Source: Leptodactylus fallax (lineage: Eukaryota > Chordata > Amphibia > Anura > Leptodactylidae). From it: DNA of 64,000 nucleotides. The notes under the pieces were generated by a model that saw nothing but the letters and a program-made list of their open reading frames with translations, was not told the origin of the DNA and searched no databases. Shown one piece after another: positions 22,712-33,209 of this stretch (positions are counted from its first letter, which is position 1; each line of letters opens with the position of its first letter). The position numbers were made by a program, and so were the translations under genes. The stretch spans positions 7,684,001-7,748,000 of the forward strand of contig CAMRHE010000012.1 of NCBI GenBank assembly GCA_947044405.1, in the 5' to 3' direction.

Positions 22712-23790
22712 AGATGTACATCCAATATGCGACAATTGGTTCAAAACAAGATATACAACAAATATGGTATTACAATTGATGAATTAATTAATGTTATAAA
22801 TTGAGCCATCCACTGGAGAAATTACTTCTTTGATTTGGTGGGCATAAATACAGAAAATATAAACACTTGCCCCACAAGAAACAGAAAAAACCTACTACTA
22901 GATCTGCTGGAATTATTAATCAAACTTGGGGATAATATAGTACCCAGAGTAGCGGCTTTTCGAGAACCTACAGCCTGTTTTCAAAATGCTATCTAAATAT
23001 TCATCACATGCTAGAAAAAGTAAGTATTTGGCTACCATAGTACGAATCTGAATTCTATAGTATATGTAGTGACAAAAGTAGGATATTATGTTCACTACTG
23101 ACCCCTTGGGCCTTAGTTAGGGTATAATGCGGATACTTCTGATCTCTCAGCTTAATGCAAATATGACTATCATCTTGTGTTTTCTTAGCACACCCTCGAT
23201 CCTATTTTCATTTTCTAACAATTTCCTATTTTAATTTTTTTTTTTTTATTAATTAAATGTCTACCTAACAAAGTTGACAACAATTTGTTATAAAGTTGAT
23301 CAAGCTTCTGATTCAGCCTGTATTATCATTAAGACATTGAAATTAAAGCTAATTTATCATCTGCTCTTCTCTTGAATATATTTATATTACATTTTGCTAA
23401 CAGTTATTATTCAGTTGCGTATTTGTGGTTTGTTTTCATGTTACCTAGCAACACTATGAGGTTTTGCCAACAGAGTCCAAAATTCCTGCACAATTTATCT
23501 TCTATATTTAGATTTTATCAGATAATGGAATTGTTATGTCCTTACTCTTTGGCAGCATAGTGTTGCCTGTAGGTAATATATGTCTCTTGTCTATCTTCTG
23601 ACATAAGTAAATTAAGACAAATAAATTGTTGTGATACAACCTAGACAGCATCACATGAAGTGGGCAATTCTGTCTAGCTGATTTTAGAACTATAGCCAAG
23701 CTGAGTTTAATTACACTAACTAAAAAAAAATCTGGGACCAATCTTACTTTTATTGTAAAAAAATAACTCAACCAGTGGATGTCGTGTTCA
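22712..23790. other. Unassigned stretch
   Basis: AT-rich DNA without a recognisable gene or bounded repeat. The fragment GGATAATATAGTACCCAGAG..GCTTTTCGAGAACC around 22930-22970 could be a remnant of coding sequence, but no frame extends. Confidence 0.35.
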
Positions 23791-23794
23791 GGGA

Positions 23795-24335
23795 CATATT
23801 TTTTGCTTTATAAGAGACACCTGATGATAAGACACACCTAGGTATTAGAGGAGGAAAATAGGAAAAAAATATTTTGAACCAATTCCTGGAAAACCTCTTT
23901 AAGAATAATGTCTCACAGTGTACACCGTATAATATCCCACAGTGGCTCCCATACAGTATAACGTCCCATAGTAGCCCCTGCACACAGTATAATGTGTCAC
24001 AGTAGCCCCTCCACACAGTATAATGTTCCATAGTGACCCATCCACACACTATAATGCCACCCACGAACCAATATTATACCGATGTGGGTGTTTCGGCCTG
24101 TTCTGTGCACAGAATGACATCAGAGACCGCTGAGGACTGTGATTGGGCCTCTTTGGTCACGTTCGCGTCATGACGCAAAATGATAGTGGTGTAACCCATG
24201 TGACATTACAAAGGTGTCATTTTGCATGAAGATGCCAAAGTAAACTGTGATTAGGCCTCAGTGGTCGCTGATGTCATTCATGATGTCTCTGTGAATAGAA
24301 GACACAAAAAGACCCACATCGAAAAAAATTAACCT
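23795..24335. mobile_element. Truncated minisatellite/GC-rich cassette
   Basis: Five 31-bp units (CACACAGTATAATG core, 23905-24060) are followed by a GC-rich segment with GCGTCATGACGC and several GATGTCA-type sites. This is the order seen in the hAT elements, but without a clear hairpin or termini. The left flank (23795-23900, TTATAAGAGACACCTGATGA..) resembles a separate dispersed repeat. It is probably a truncated hAT element. Confidence 0.6.
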
Positions 24336-24938
24336 TTTAGTCCAAAAGTGCCACATAGAATAGTTAGCATCAGAGGCATAGCTAGGTGTTCAGCACGGGG
24401 GGGGGGGGGGCGAATATCTCCAAGTGGGCCCCCAACTTAGGTATACCGATATTATCACTATACGGTGACCGTATAGTGGTATATATTGGCTGTACACAGG
24501 GATCTGCAGACCATTTAGGTGAATACAGTACAGTAACATCTAGTGACTTACAGGTGACGTCTCTGACTAATCGTTCCCATTTCCTGTCTCTTCCATCTGG
24601 ACCGCCATGACCACTTCTTTTAATCTCTGTAAAGTTTGCAGTACAGACATCTTTGGCTTCTTACTTTTCCAGGCACCTAATCCACATTGTCCTCACCTGC
24701 ACTCCCATCCTGCTGCTACCCCCAATTATAAAATATATAAATGAATAATTTCCCTGTATACCCCCTTTAAATAGTGCCCCTTATTAATAACTTTCCTGTG
24801 TTGCCCCATAAATAGTCTACTTCTCCACACTAATATCTGCCTTATCCCGCAACCCCAGACAGCTATTCACTATCTTCAACTCCCTTCTCCATCCTTCTGC
24901 GCCCCCTCCGACATCACTTATCACAGCTGGTGACTTTG

Positions 24939-25569
24939 CCTCTTATTTCAAAATATAAAAAAAAAACATGGTATGTATAACATTGGGCATATCAATAATC
25001 ACGTGGTAAACCTACATAGCCCAAAATAAATATAAACCAAACCTCCATGACACAGCGTGTCCAAAATACCAAAGAGCAATACCAAAAAACAAAAAGAATT
25101 GGAAAGAACACTCAACATATGAGACAAAATAATAAAAAGATATGAAATTTATTAATCCATTAAAAATGACAAAAAATGACAATAGGACAAGATGTCAGAC
25201 ATAAGGCAGGGACCATAACTATAGAAATATGTATTCAAGCAAATAACTAATATGGTGTTATACCTTCCGTTAGATAGATAGTATACACAATTATCAAAAT
25301 GGAATAGATGGGTAACATCATATACAAACATCAATGATGAAACTGGGCTATTATGCCGATCAAAGGCATCCCTTAAGTAAATCTTAGATTAAAAAGTAAA
25401 AGGAGTGCCATAGTAAACAGATGAAAATGCAAGAGCTACATATACTGTATCTATAAGAAAACATATTTCAAAGGTAATCAAATTAGGGCCAAGTGGTACA
25501 TACCCATAGTAAAACAAGATAATACATGAGTTGTCCGTGCCCAGCTGACACCACCCTCTTATTTCAAAA
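24939..25569 (-). mobile_element. 601-bp insertion of unknown type with 15-bp duplication
   Basis: CCTCTTATTTCAAAA occurs at 24939-24953 and again at 25555-25569, and the LINE coding sequence continues across when one copy and the intervening 601 bp are removed. A 15-bp duplication suits retrotransposition, but the insert lacks a terminal poly-A or poly-T in the expected place. On the plus strand it starts TATAAAAAAAAAACATGG and ends CAGCTGACACCA. The minus strand has AATAAA in a TTAATAAATTTCATATC context. Family unknown. Confidence 0.8.
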
Positions 25570-26624
25570 GCAAAATTGACACTATCAGAGACAGTTTCAC
25601 CCTACACCCCCGACAACCACTCTACCCAACTGTCCTGTGCTCTTCATCTTTAACCTGTTTCTCCACCGTCACTGATGAAAAGCTCTACACCCTAATCTCT
25701 AAATCCCACGTCACCTCCTGCACACTTGACCCAATCCAGTCACACCTCAACCCCAAACTCTCTGAAGTCATTACTCCTGCCCTAACCCATCTTTTCAACC
25801 TATCCCTAACCAATGGATCCTTCCCTTCTGCCTTCAAACATGCTACCATCACACTGATATTTAAGAAACCCTCCCTTGACCCATCCTCTCCAGCCAACTA
25901 CCGTCCCATCTCACTGCTCCCATACGCCTCTAAACTGCTGGAGCAACACGTCCACTCCGAACTGTCCTCCTATCTCTCGTCCAATGTGCTCTTTGACAGA
26001 CTACAGTCAGGCTTCAGACCCCATCACTCCACAGAAACTGCCCTAACCAAGGTCACTAATGACCTTCTAACTGCCAAAGCCAAGTGTCACTACTCTGTCC
26101 CCTCCTCCTCGACCTATCCTCTGCCTTTGACACAGTCGACCATTCCCTCCTGTTACATACGCTCTCATCCCTTGACATGTCAGACCTGACCCTTTCCTGG
26201 ATCTCCTCATACCTCACCAACCGCATATTCAGTGTCTCCCACTCGCACACCACCTCCCTGCCACACCCTCTTTCTGTAGGTGTCCCCCAAAGCTCCGTCC
26301 TAGGACCCCTCCTGTTCTCCATCTACACCCTCGGCCTTGGCCAATGCATAGAATCCCATGGTTTCTGCTACCATTGCTATCTCTCTGGACCAGACATTAC
26401 CTCTCTGTTGTCCAGAGTCCCAGAATGTCTAGCAGCCATAGCTTCCTTTCTCTCCTCCCGCTTTCTCAAACTCAACATGGAGAAAACGGAGTTCATAATC
26501 TTCACCCCTCCTCACACGGCTCCCCTACCTGACCCATCTATTAAAGTTAGCGGAACCACATTCACCCCAGTCCCATGGGTCTGCTGCCTTGGGATAACCT
26601 TAGACTCTGACCTATCCTTCAAGC

Positions 26625-27294
26625 CGCATTGTAACGTCTCTGTCGTTTCGGGTCTCGGCGCCGCCCTCCGCTCGACACGCTGTGGCGAAGGAGGCGTGTT
26701 CAGTTTAGTTCTTTGTGTAAGTTTCTTGCTGCTCAGTCTGAACATGGTCCTAGTCAGTGTAATGGATTTCTGGCCCCACCCGTGGTCTGAACATTTCTCT
26801 CTGGACGGTATAGAGTTAATCTCTTCCTGGCCTGTGTGATTGACAGCCTGTGTACCTATCAAGTCTGGGGGCTGGTCCCAGACTTTCTATAAACAGGTTG
26901 TCAGCCCTCACATAGTCGCCGGTTATTGCACTTGTGTTTTGCCTGCTCTCTTTATTATATTCCTTGCTACCTTGTTACTTGATTCTCTGACCCTTTGGCT
27001 TGCCTTTTGACTATTCTTTTGGATTTTGACTTTGTACTTCTTTGCTCGTTTGTTACTGACCCCTTGGCTTGCTCACTCTGCTTCTGTGTAGTTTTTGTCT
27101 TGTCCTGTTCTCTGTGTCACTTACCCAGTATAGGGCTTGTCTTCAGGTTGTCCTTTTACCATTTAGGGTAACTGTGGCAATAGGAAGGGACAGTGGCTGG
27201 GGTGAGATTAGGGCTCACTTGTCTCTGTCCTTCCTCCCAGTCCCCTGCAGTAGTGTCAGGGTATTGCTTCATTTGGCAAGACCCTTACACGCAT
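26625..27294. mobile_element. Solo LTR, 660 bp, inside the LINE
   Basis: The insert begins TGTAACGTCTC and ends GACCCTTACA, the TGT..ACA ends of LTR retroelements, and is flanked by a perfect 5-bp duplication CGCAT (26625-26629 and 27290-27294). A TATAAA box lies near 26888. Removing it and one CGCAT rejoins the LINE sequence. A single LTR without internal sequence implies LTR-LTR recombination. The superfamily (Gypsy or retroviral) cannot be told from the LTR alone. Confidence 0.88.
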
Positions 27295-28067
27295 ATTTAA
27301 ACCCTCAACACCTCCTGCCGCCTTCAACTCAAGAACATGCACCGAATCTGCTCCTTCCTCACCCCTGAAGCTACAAAGAAGCTAGTTCACGCCCTCATAA
27401 TCTCCCACCTAGACTACTGTAACACCCTTCTCCATGGCCTCCCAGCAAACACTCTCGCCCCCTTCCAGTCCATTTTAAACTGTGCTGCTCGCTTAATACA
27501 CCTCTCCCCCCGTTCTTCATCGGCCATTGCCCACTGCTAATCCCTTCACTGGCTACCCATTGCCCAACAAATAGAGTTCAAACTACTAATGCTGACATAC
27601 AAAGCCATCCACAACCTATCCTCTCTATATATCTCCGACCTAATCTCCCTATACCTGCCCACACGTAACCTTTGATCCATCAAAGATCTCCTACTCTGCT
27701 CTGCTCTTATCCACTCTTCACACAAACGTCTCCAAGACTTCTCCCGTGCATCCCCCATACTCTGGAACTCACTACCAAGACACATCAGACCGTCCCCCAC
27801 AGTCACAAACTTTAAGAAGGACCTGAAGACTCACCTATTCAGGAAGGCCTACAAACTCCAATAACACTACTGTCTCCATACCACCACCTGAACAGCCTAT
27901 CCCTCTTCCCTCATAGATTGTAAGCCCTTGCGGGCAGGGCCCTCTATCTCACTGTGCCAGTTGGTCACTGTTAGTATTATCTGTTTTGTACATCTTGTGT
28001 ACCGTATGTAAATCCTCAAATGTAAAGCACCATGGAATTAATGATGCTATATAAATAAATAGATAAA

Positions 28068-28100
28068 TAAAAATAAATAAATAATAATAATAATAAATAG
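28068..28100. repeat. (AAATAA/ATA)n LINE tail
   Basis: A run of AAATAAATAAATAATAATAATAA follows the L2 3' end. Terminal short tandem repeats are normal for the 3' end of L2-type elements and mark the plus-strand orientation. Confidence 0.85.
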
Positions 28101-28495
28101 TGCCCCTTATTAATAATGCCCCAGGTGTTTCCTAATTAAAAGGTAAACAAAAGGTAAAAAAAAAAAAATTGTTGCGTTCCAATAACCCCAGGATCAGCTG
28201 TTTGAATGAACCGTGGTACCTGTGTAAGTGCCGTGACCCCTTCTCTGTTTAGATAGTGTCATTCATTTCATAGCGGCCATGTAATGTAACTACAGCCTTG
28301 TCCTTGTCACATCTATGTGACAAGGCTATAATTACATCACACGGTCACTATAGACAGACAGTGTGTGCAGTGGCGTAACTAGGGAATGGCTGGGCCCCAA
28401 GGCGAACATTTGACATGGGCCCCCCCCCCCCGAACCGCTGCCCCCAATCGCCCCCCCCTGGACCGCCCCCTCCAACCCCCCCCCCCCCCCCAAAA

Positions 28496-29100
28496 AAACG
28501 CATTCCTGTGCACACTATTATGTGCCATAGTAGCTCCTGCACACAGTATTATGCCCCATAGTGGCCCCTGCACACAGTATCATGCCCCATAGTGGCCCCT
28601 GCACACAGTATCATATCCCATAGTGGCCCCTGCACACAGTACAGTATCATGTCCCATAGTGGCCCCCGCACACAGTATTATGTCCCATAGTGGCCCCTGC
28701 ACACAGTATCATGCCCCATAGTGGCCCCTGCACACAGTATCATGTCCCATAGTGGCCCTTGCACACAGTGTCATGTCCCATAGTGGCCCCTGCACACAGT
28801 ATCATGTCCCATAGTGGCCCCTGCACACAGTATCATGCCCCATAGTGGCTCCTGCCACAGTATCAGGCCCATAGTGGCCCCTGCACATAGTATTATGCCC
28901 CATAGTGGCCCCTGCACACAGTATTATGCCCCATAGTGGCCCCTGCACACAGTATCATGCCCCATAGTGGCCCCTGCACACAGTATCATATCCCATAGTG
29001 GCCCCTGCACACACTATTATTCCCCATAGTGGCCCCTGCACTGAGTATTTTGCCCCATAGTGGCCCCTGCACACACTATTATATGTCCCATTGTGGACCA
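28496..29100. repeat. 31-bp minisatellite, about 19 copies
   Basis: Units with core CACACAGTATYATGCCCCA and spacer TAGTGGCCCCTG. TATCATG and TATTATG variants alternate in blocks, suggesting local duplication. This is the same minisatellite as in element I, with a shorter array. Confidence 0.95.
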
Positions 29101-29106
29101 CCCATG

Positions 29107-29456
29107 AACAATTATTATACTCCGGGGTCTTTTCAGACCCCAGAGTATAATGATCGGAGACCCAGGGGAGGATACAAACAAAAAAAAAACAACGTTGCTT
29201 ACCTGTTCCTCGCTCTGGTGCATGCCCGTGCGCTACTTCGGCCTTCTTCAATGTTGAACCAGGTCGGCGTCACGTGATACGGGCCGGCGTCGCGACGCAA
29301 AATGACATCCGCTGACGTCTGGGACGTCACCAAACAGGCTCGAAGCCTGGAGAAGCGTAGGAAAGGTAAGTACATTGTTTTTTATGTTCCCTCACCAACT
29401 CTGGGCCTCCGATTATTATACTCCGGGGTCTTTTCAAAGACCCCGGAGTATAATGA
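29107..29456. repeat. 350-bp foldback module with hairpin at each end
   Basis: The left hairpin (TTATTATACTCCGGGGTCTT paired with GACCCCAGAGTATAATGAT) and the right hairpin (about 29410-29456) bracket an inverted repeat. Left GGAGACCCAGGGGAGGATAC, A-run, then GCTTACCTG mirrors right AGGTAAGTACATTG, T-run, then TCTGGGCCTCC. The centre is GC-rich with CACGTG, GCGTCGCGACGC and TGACGT motifs. Both splice-donor-like motifs face outward. Confidence 0.85.
29197..29371. promoter_or_regulatory. Candidate bidirectional promoter with outward splice donors
   Basis: GCTTACCTGT at 29197-29206 is a consensus 5' splice site on the minus strand (ACAG|GTAAGC). AAAGGTAAGT at 29362-29371 is one on the plus strand. 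Between them lies a GC-rich centre with TGACGT half sites (about 29311-29330). Comparable pairs or single sites occur at 30651/30863, 15599, 15867 and 50890. Promoter function is inferred and no TATA box is evident. Confidence 0.35.
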
Positions 29457-29844
29457 TAGCAGAGATTGTGGTGTTCGGCCCACGGCCTCACATACCGATC
29501 CCCGCTCCTGCTCACAGCCGCCTCCGCAGAATCGGAAGCGTAGGCGGCCGTGAGCGGGTCCCCAGGGAACGGTAAGTATATAGGGCCCGTTACCTGCTGG
29601 GGTTACTTCAGCAGGTAACGGCCTATTTTAAAAAAAAAAAAAAAGCATTGGGGGCCCGTGGGGCCCCGTAATGTCCCGGGCCCTGTGGCAGCTGCTACCG
29701 CTGCTACCCCGGTAGTTACGCCCCTGAGTGTGTGATATAAACAGGCGCCTTGGCCCTTTCATACAGCTCAATAGTGGGGATTCACTTATCTCTTATTGAT
29801 GATCTACTCTGAGGATAGATCATCAATAAAAATAAGCTGGAAAA

Positions 29845-30152
29845 TTCCTTAAGGCCGGGGCCTCACATGGCAGAAATGACGCAGAAAAAATGCTGTGTTT
29901 TACAGTTCCTTCAAAGTGCAGAAAAATACGTGCAGCGGACACGCTGCGATTTCCAAAACCATTGCGGTTTTGGAAATCGCAGCATGTCAGTTATACCTAT
30001 GGAAGCGCTGGCGGTTCCCTATAGGTATAATGGAAGCAGAAAGTCCTCTTAAAAGTGCTGTGGGTAAAACCGCAATGCATTACTGCAGTAGTTTTTACTG
30101 CAGTGCTTTTTTGCTGTGGGACGCTACATGGGGCTACATCCTTAATAAAGCC
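29845..30152. mobile_element. Foldback MITE, GGCTAAGGCCCCAC family, copy B
   Basis: The left end TTAAGGCCGGGGCCTCACAT and the right end (TTAAGGATGTAGCCCCATGT read inward) are inverted. The interior has paired ACGCAGAAAAAATGCTG and GGTTTTGGAAATCGCAGC blocks like those of copy A. It lies inside hAT element III. Confidence 0.65.
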
Positions 30153-30548
30153 CAAGTGCCACCTTAATTAAATTAATTGCCCCCTTATATTATGCCTCTG
30201 ATGCCCACTGACAAATATGCTGCACCCCTAATGACCCCTTATATAAATGACCACCCCCTTATGTTCATAATACTCCCTAATGACCCCTGCAGACACCGAT
30301 CTAGTAAATAGTAAAGCATATATTAATGGCGGCCCCGGGGCGGGCCCCACAGAGTCAGTGGGCCCAGGGCAGCTACACCACTGGTTAGCATATCACATTG
30401 TGATAATTTGTGATGTGACCATGTTGCACTTACAAAAGCTGTTTAACCTGTTATCGACTTATCTGGAGTAAGGATGGGCCTCTGAAGATTAGTTTCATCC
30501 AGTGTTTGGAGGAAGTGATCCTCCAGTTCAGCCCGAACTGGTTCTGAT

Positions 30549-31800
30549 AGAATCAGACATGAAATTATTATACCCTGGGGTCTCATCAGACCCCAGGGGC
30601 TATTAGGAGTAGGTCCAAGGGAGATGTAAAAAATAGAAAAAAACATTTAAACTCACCTTTCCTTAACTGTTTTGGGTGTCCACGTTGTTTTCTCCTCTGT
30701 GCACATGACGTCTCAGCAGAGCACCAGAGCTAGCGTCTGTCGCTCTTCTGTGATGTCACACACCCGAGGTCAGCACTGAGGCCTGTGATTGGTGGATGGC
30801 TTCACACGGAGGAGGAAGACAGAGATTGCCGGACGCCGTGAGGAGGCCAGGAAGAGGTTAGGGATGGTGAGTATGAATGTTTTTCATTCTTTCATTAGAA
30901 GCCTAGGGCATAGACTTTGTCTAAAATGCCAGAATGACATAGAATTATATGCTATGGTTTAGAGCCTCTTTAGAATCTGGTTTAGAGCCTATGGTTTAGA
31001 GTCTATGGTTTAGAGCCTCTTTAGAGTTTAGAGTCTAGTAAAATGTCTGGCTCCCTAATAGTAATTTAACCACTTAAGGAACACAATACATATACATCCC
31101 TCACTAAGAGGCTCTAAACCTTTGCATGGTGTTTTTAGCCAAAACTCCATAGTCACCAGCACTGTCGAACTGGACTGGAGGATCGGGGCTTGGCCACATT
31201 GCTAATGGTATGTATATACTGTGTGGGGCCACTGTGGAGCATTATACTCGGGGGACGCTGTGGATCATTATGCTGTGTTGGGTCACTGTGGAACATTATA
31301 ATGGAGGGGGCTGCTATGGAGTATTATATTGTGTGGGGGCTTAGGGGAGCTTTTTATACTATGTTGGGCCATTGTGGAGCAATATTCTCTGTGGGGCTGC
31401 TGTGGAGCATTATATACCATGTGGGTCACTGTGGAGCAATATATTGTGTATGGTGGCCTCTAGGGAGCATATTTTACTATATGTGGCCACTGTGGAGCAT
31501 TATGATGGGGGTGTCACTGTAGAGCATTATATTGTGTGGGGCCTCTGTGGAGCATTATGTAACATGTGGGGCTACTGTGGAGCATTTTACTGTGGTCGGC
31601 ACTGTAAAGCATTACATTATGGGGGCACTGTAAAGCATTATACTGTGGGGGTCCACTGTGGAGCATTTTATGTGATGGCCACTGTGAAGCATTATACTGT
31701 GGGGGGCTGCTGTGAAACATTGTAATCACTGTGGGGGGCCACTGTGAAGCATTATATTGTGGGAGTTACTGTGGAGCATTATACACCATGTGGAGCATTA
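30549..31800 (-). mobile_element. Inverted minisatellite/foldback cassette
   Basis: Read on the minus strand this has the same order as hAT elements I and II: 31-bp array (31195-31800), arm with outward donor, GC-rich centre with TGACGTC and GTGATGTCAC, arm with AAAGGTGAGT (30651-30660), and a hairpin TTATACCCTGGGGTCT (30566-30605). Its termini were not found, so it may be a truncated or rearranged hAT element. Confidence 0.7.
31195..31800 (-). repeat. 31-bp minisatellite, inverted, about 19 copies
   Basis: Units read GGGGCCACTGTGGAGCATTATACTGTGTG on average, the reverse complement of the array at 11-13.5 kb with GTGGAGC in place of ATGGGAC. A single diverged unit also survives at about 33220-33255. 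Confidence 0.88.
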
Positions 31801-32320
31801 AAGTGGTTTTCTATTTTCTTCTCTCACTAGTTTGCCTGCTGTCTCTTCTTAGTAATTCCTGTACTCTTTAAAAAGCTTGTGGGTGGGTTCTGACTGTTTG
31901 ATGAACGGGACACTATGAAGTAACTCAGTAGATAGTCATTGCCTTTATCATGAGAGATTATTTATTATGATTACTTGAAATCTATAATAATGCAGATCAA
32001 ATAATATGGACAGTAAATGTATATTACTTTACACAGGTTTGAAGAGAAAGAAAACTTGTGTGTTTACAAACAGAGATAATCTAGCTAACCTGATTGTCTG
32101 GGACCTAATAGGAGATAACAACTCTGAGAGCAAGCGTAATTCAAGAACTCAGCTGCCCTTCCCTCCAGAAAAGCAGTGAGTCACTTCATCCATCCGATAA
32201 AGCAAGGAGGGATACAGGCTCAAGGATATGTAGTATAAACAATAGGAAGAATAATTTCACATAGCCGGTAAACAAAGCAGCATTTCTAAAGCAATGTATT
32301 TAGAAAAGCTCTTGAATTTA

Positions 32321-33157
32321 CACTGATGAGCAAAAGGGTAACAATGTTTTGAACTTTTGATTTTCAGGCTCCATATCAACTCTACCCACAAGCGTAACAT
32401 TGGGTTGCAGTCTGGGGACTGTGTGTTTCCAATCATCTATTTTTTCCCATTCTCCTACTTTTTTGCAAACTTGAGCCGACGCTTCTTTTGACAATATTGA
32501 AGTCGAGGCTTCTTCAACCTTTTTTCAGGCCAAAATTCCAGATTTGTGCAACACACGATGCATGGTGCTTGCATGGACGTCTGTGATCTCACTATTACAA
32601 AGCATATGACCCACCTCCACTGCCGTGTTTGTCACGCCAGAACTTTGTGATGAGCCAACTTGTTGATTCCAATATTGAATTGGCTTTTGAACGGATGGAC
32701 TTCATTTCGTATTCTTCCAAGTGCCATGGAACTCACATGATGCAGTTTGACAATTTTATTGGCCAAGAGATCACTATCGATGAGCTGGATGATGCTGTTT
32801 CACTTTTCCAGGGAAATATTTTTCATGGCTGATAATCAATTTAAACCAGTGACTTTTCGTTTGGGAATCAATCTAATAACACACTGAGCTATTAGAGAAT
32901 GTGAGAACAGGTTATAATTTGTAGTATACAAGAAGAAAAATATTTTTCCACTACCAGGAGCAAAACAGTAACAATGCAGTAACATTACAGGAATCTGCAT
33001 AACTAATCATATGCTAAATAGTTGCAAGTCAAATTGATGTATGAGATAGCCAAGATGATTGTATATAAAATGATGGTAGTCTCACGTCCGAAGCTGTAGT
33101 GGATGGTGAAAATTGGAGCCTGAAAGTCAAAAGTTGTTACCCTTTTGATTGTCGGTG
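32321..33157 (-). mobile_element. Tc1/mariner-like deletion derivative, 837 bp
   Basis: Inverted ends of about 50 bp (CACTGATGAGCAAAAGGGTA and CACCGACAATCAAAAGGGTA read from the right, both running on to TCAGGCTCC) abut TA on each side (32319-32320, 33158-33159). The interior keeps only the N-terminal part of a transposase on the minus strand. The empty site is visible at 62.33 kb. Confidence 0.88.
32440..32850 (-). pseudogene. Tc1-like transposase remnant, N-terminal part
   Basis: Translated on the minus strand, the region has TITDVHASTMHRVLHKSGI-like and KRRLKFAKK segments, the end of the DNA-binding half and the start of the catalytic half, with stops. The DDE residues downstream are absent because the 3' half is deleted. 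Boundaries are approximate. Confidence 0.55.
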
Positions 33158-33209
33158 TACATAGGCTAGCAGTATAGATAAGATGCTTGAGATGGAATTA
33201 CCCTTTTAA

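Larger units (their letters stand above)
24832..27870 (+). pseudogene. L2 reverse transcriptase, catalytic ADD box deleted
   Basis: Recognisable blocks, in order: FNLSLTNGSFPSAFKHATI, PSSPANYRPISLL, LQSGFRPHHSTETAL, then after a one-base loss near 26090, [12 protein letters not shown] and [17 protein letters not shown]. Next comes YHCY, which in L2 elements runs into the catalytic ADD motif. Here it joins LSGPD directly, so about five residues including both catalytic Asp are missing. After the solo LTR the C-terminal LDYCNTLLHGLP and thumb-like region follow, ending near 27863. This copy could not reverse transcribe. Confidence 0.88.
24817..28092 (+). mobile_element. L2-clade LINE, 5'-truncated, with two nested insertions
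   Basis: The sequence reads as a non-LTR retrotransposon reverse-transcriptase region followed by the hallmark L2 3' end (TTGTAAGCCCTTGCGGGCAG) and an (ATAA)n tail. ATAAATAGT flanks it at 24808-24816 and 28093-28101, the likely target duplication. It is interrupted by a 601-bp insertion (24954-25554) and a solo LTR (26630-27289). Frameshifts and a deleted catalytic box make it inactive. Confidence 0.88.
28360..29734 (+). mobile_element. hAT-type element II, 1359 bp
   Basis: The ends CAGTGGCGTAACTAG (28368) and CAGGGGCGTAACTACC (read inward from 29726) are flanked by a perfect 8-bp duplication AGTGTGTG (28360-28367 and 29727-29734). It belongs to the same family as element I, with a 31-bp array (28496-29100), a foldback module with two hairpins (29107-29456) and a similar last 150 bp, but it is a quarter of the size. 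It contains no transposase and sits inside hAT element III. Confidence 0.93.
24363..30391. mobile_element. hAT-type element III, 6.0 kb with nested insertions
   Basis: The ends CAGAGGCATAGCTAG (from 24371) and CAGTGGTGTAGCTGCC (read inward from 30383) lie between perfect 8-bp duplications GTTAGCAT (24363-24370 and 30384-30391). It holds an L2 LINE (24817-28092), hAT element II (28368-29726) and a foldback MITE. Subtracting these leaves only about 1 kb of the original non-coding element. The perfect duplication shows the whole 6 kb block has stayed intact since insertion. Confidence 0.85.
31798..33209. mobile_element. TTAA-flanked dispersed repeat split by a Tc1-like insertion
   Basis: Sequences 31802-32320 and 33158-33205 together match 62294-62874 in reverse orientation, with block matches such as TGTCCCGTTCA, ATCATAATAAATAATCTCTC and CTAGCAGTATAGATA. 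TTAA flanks this copy. The paralogue has no insertion at the TA where the Tc1-like element entered. It is non-coding and its superfamily is uncertain. Confidence 0.8.

Noticed and set aside
28496..29100. Possible CRISPR array (about 31-bp regular repeats)
   Set aside because: Units are head to tail without unique spacers, the DNA is vertebrate, and the array lies inside a hAT element.
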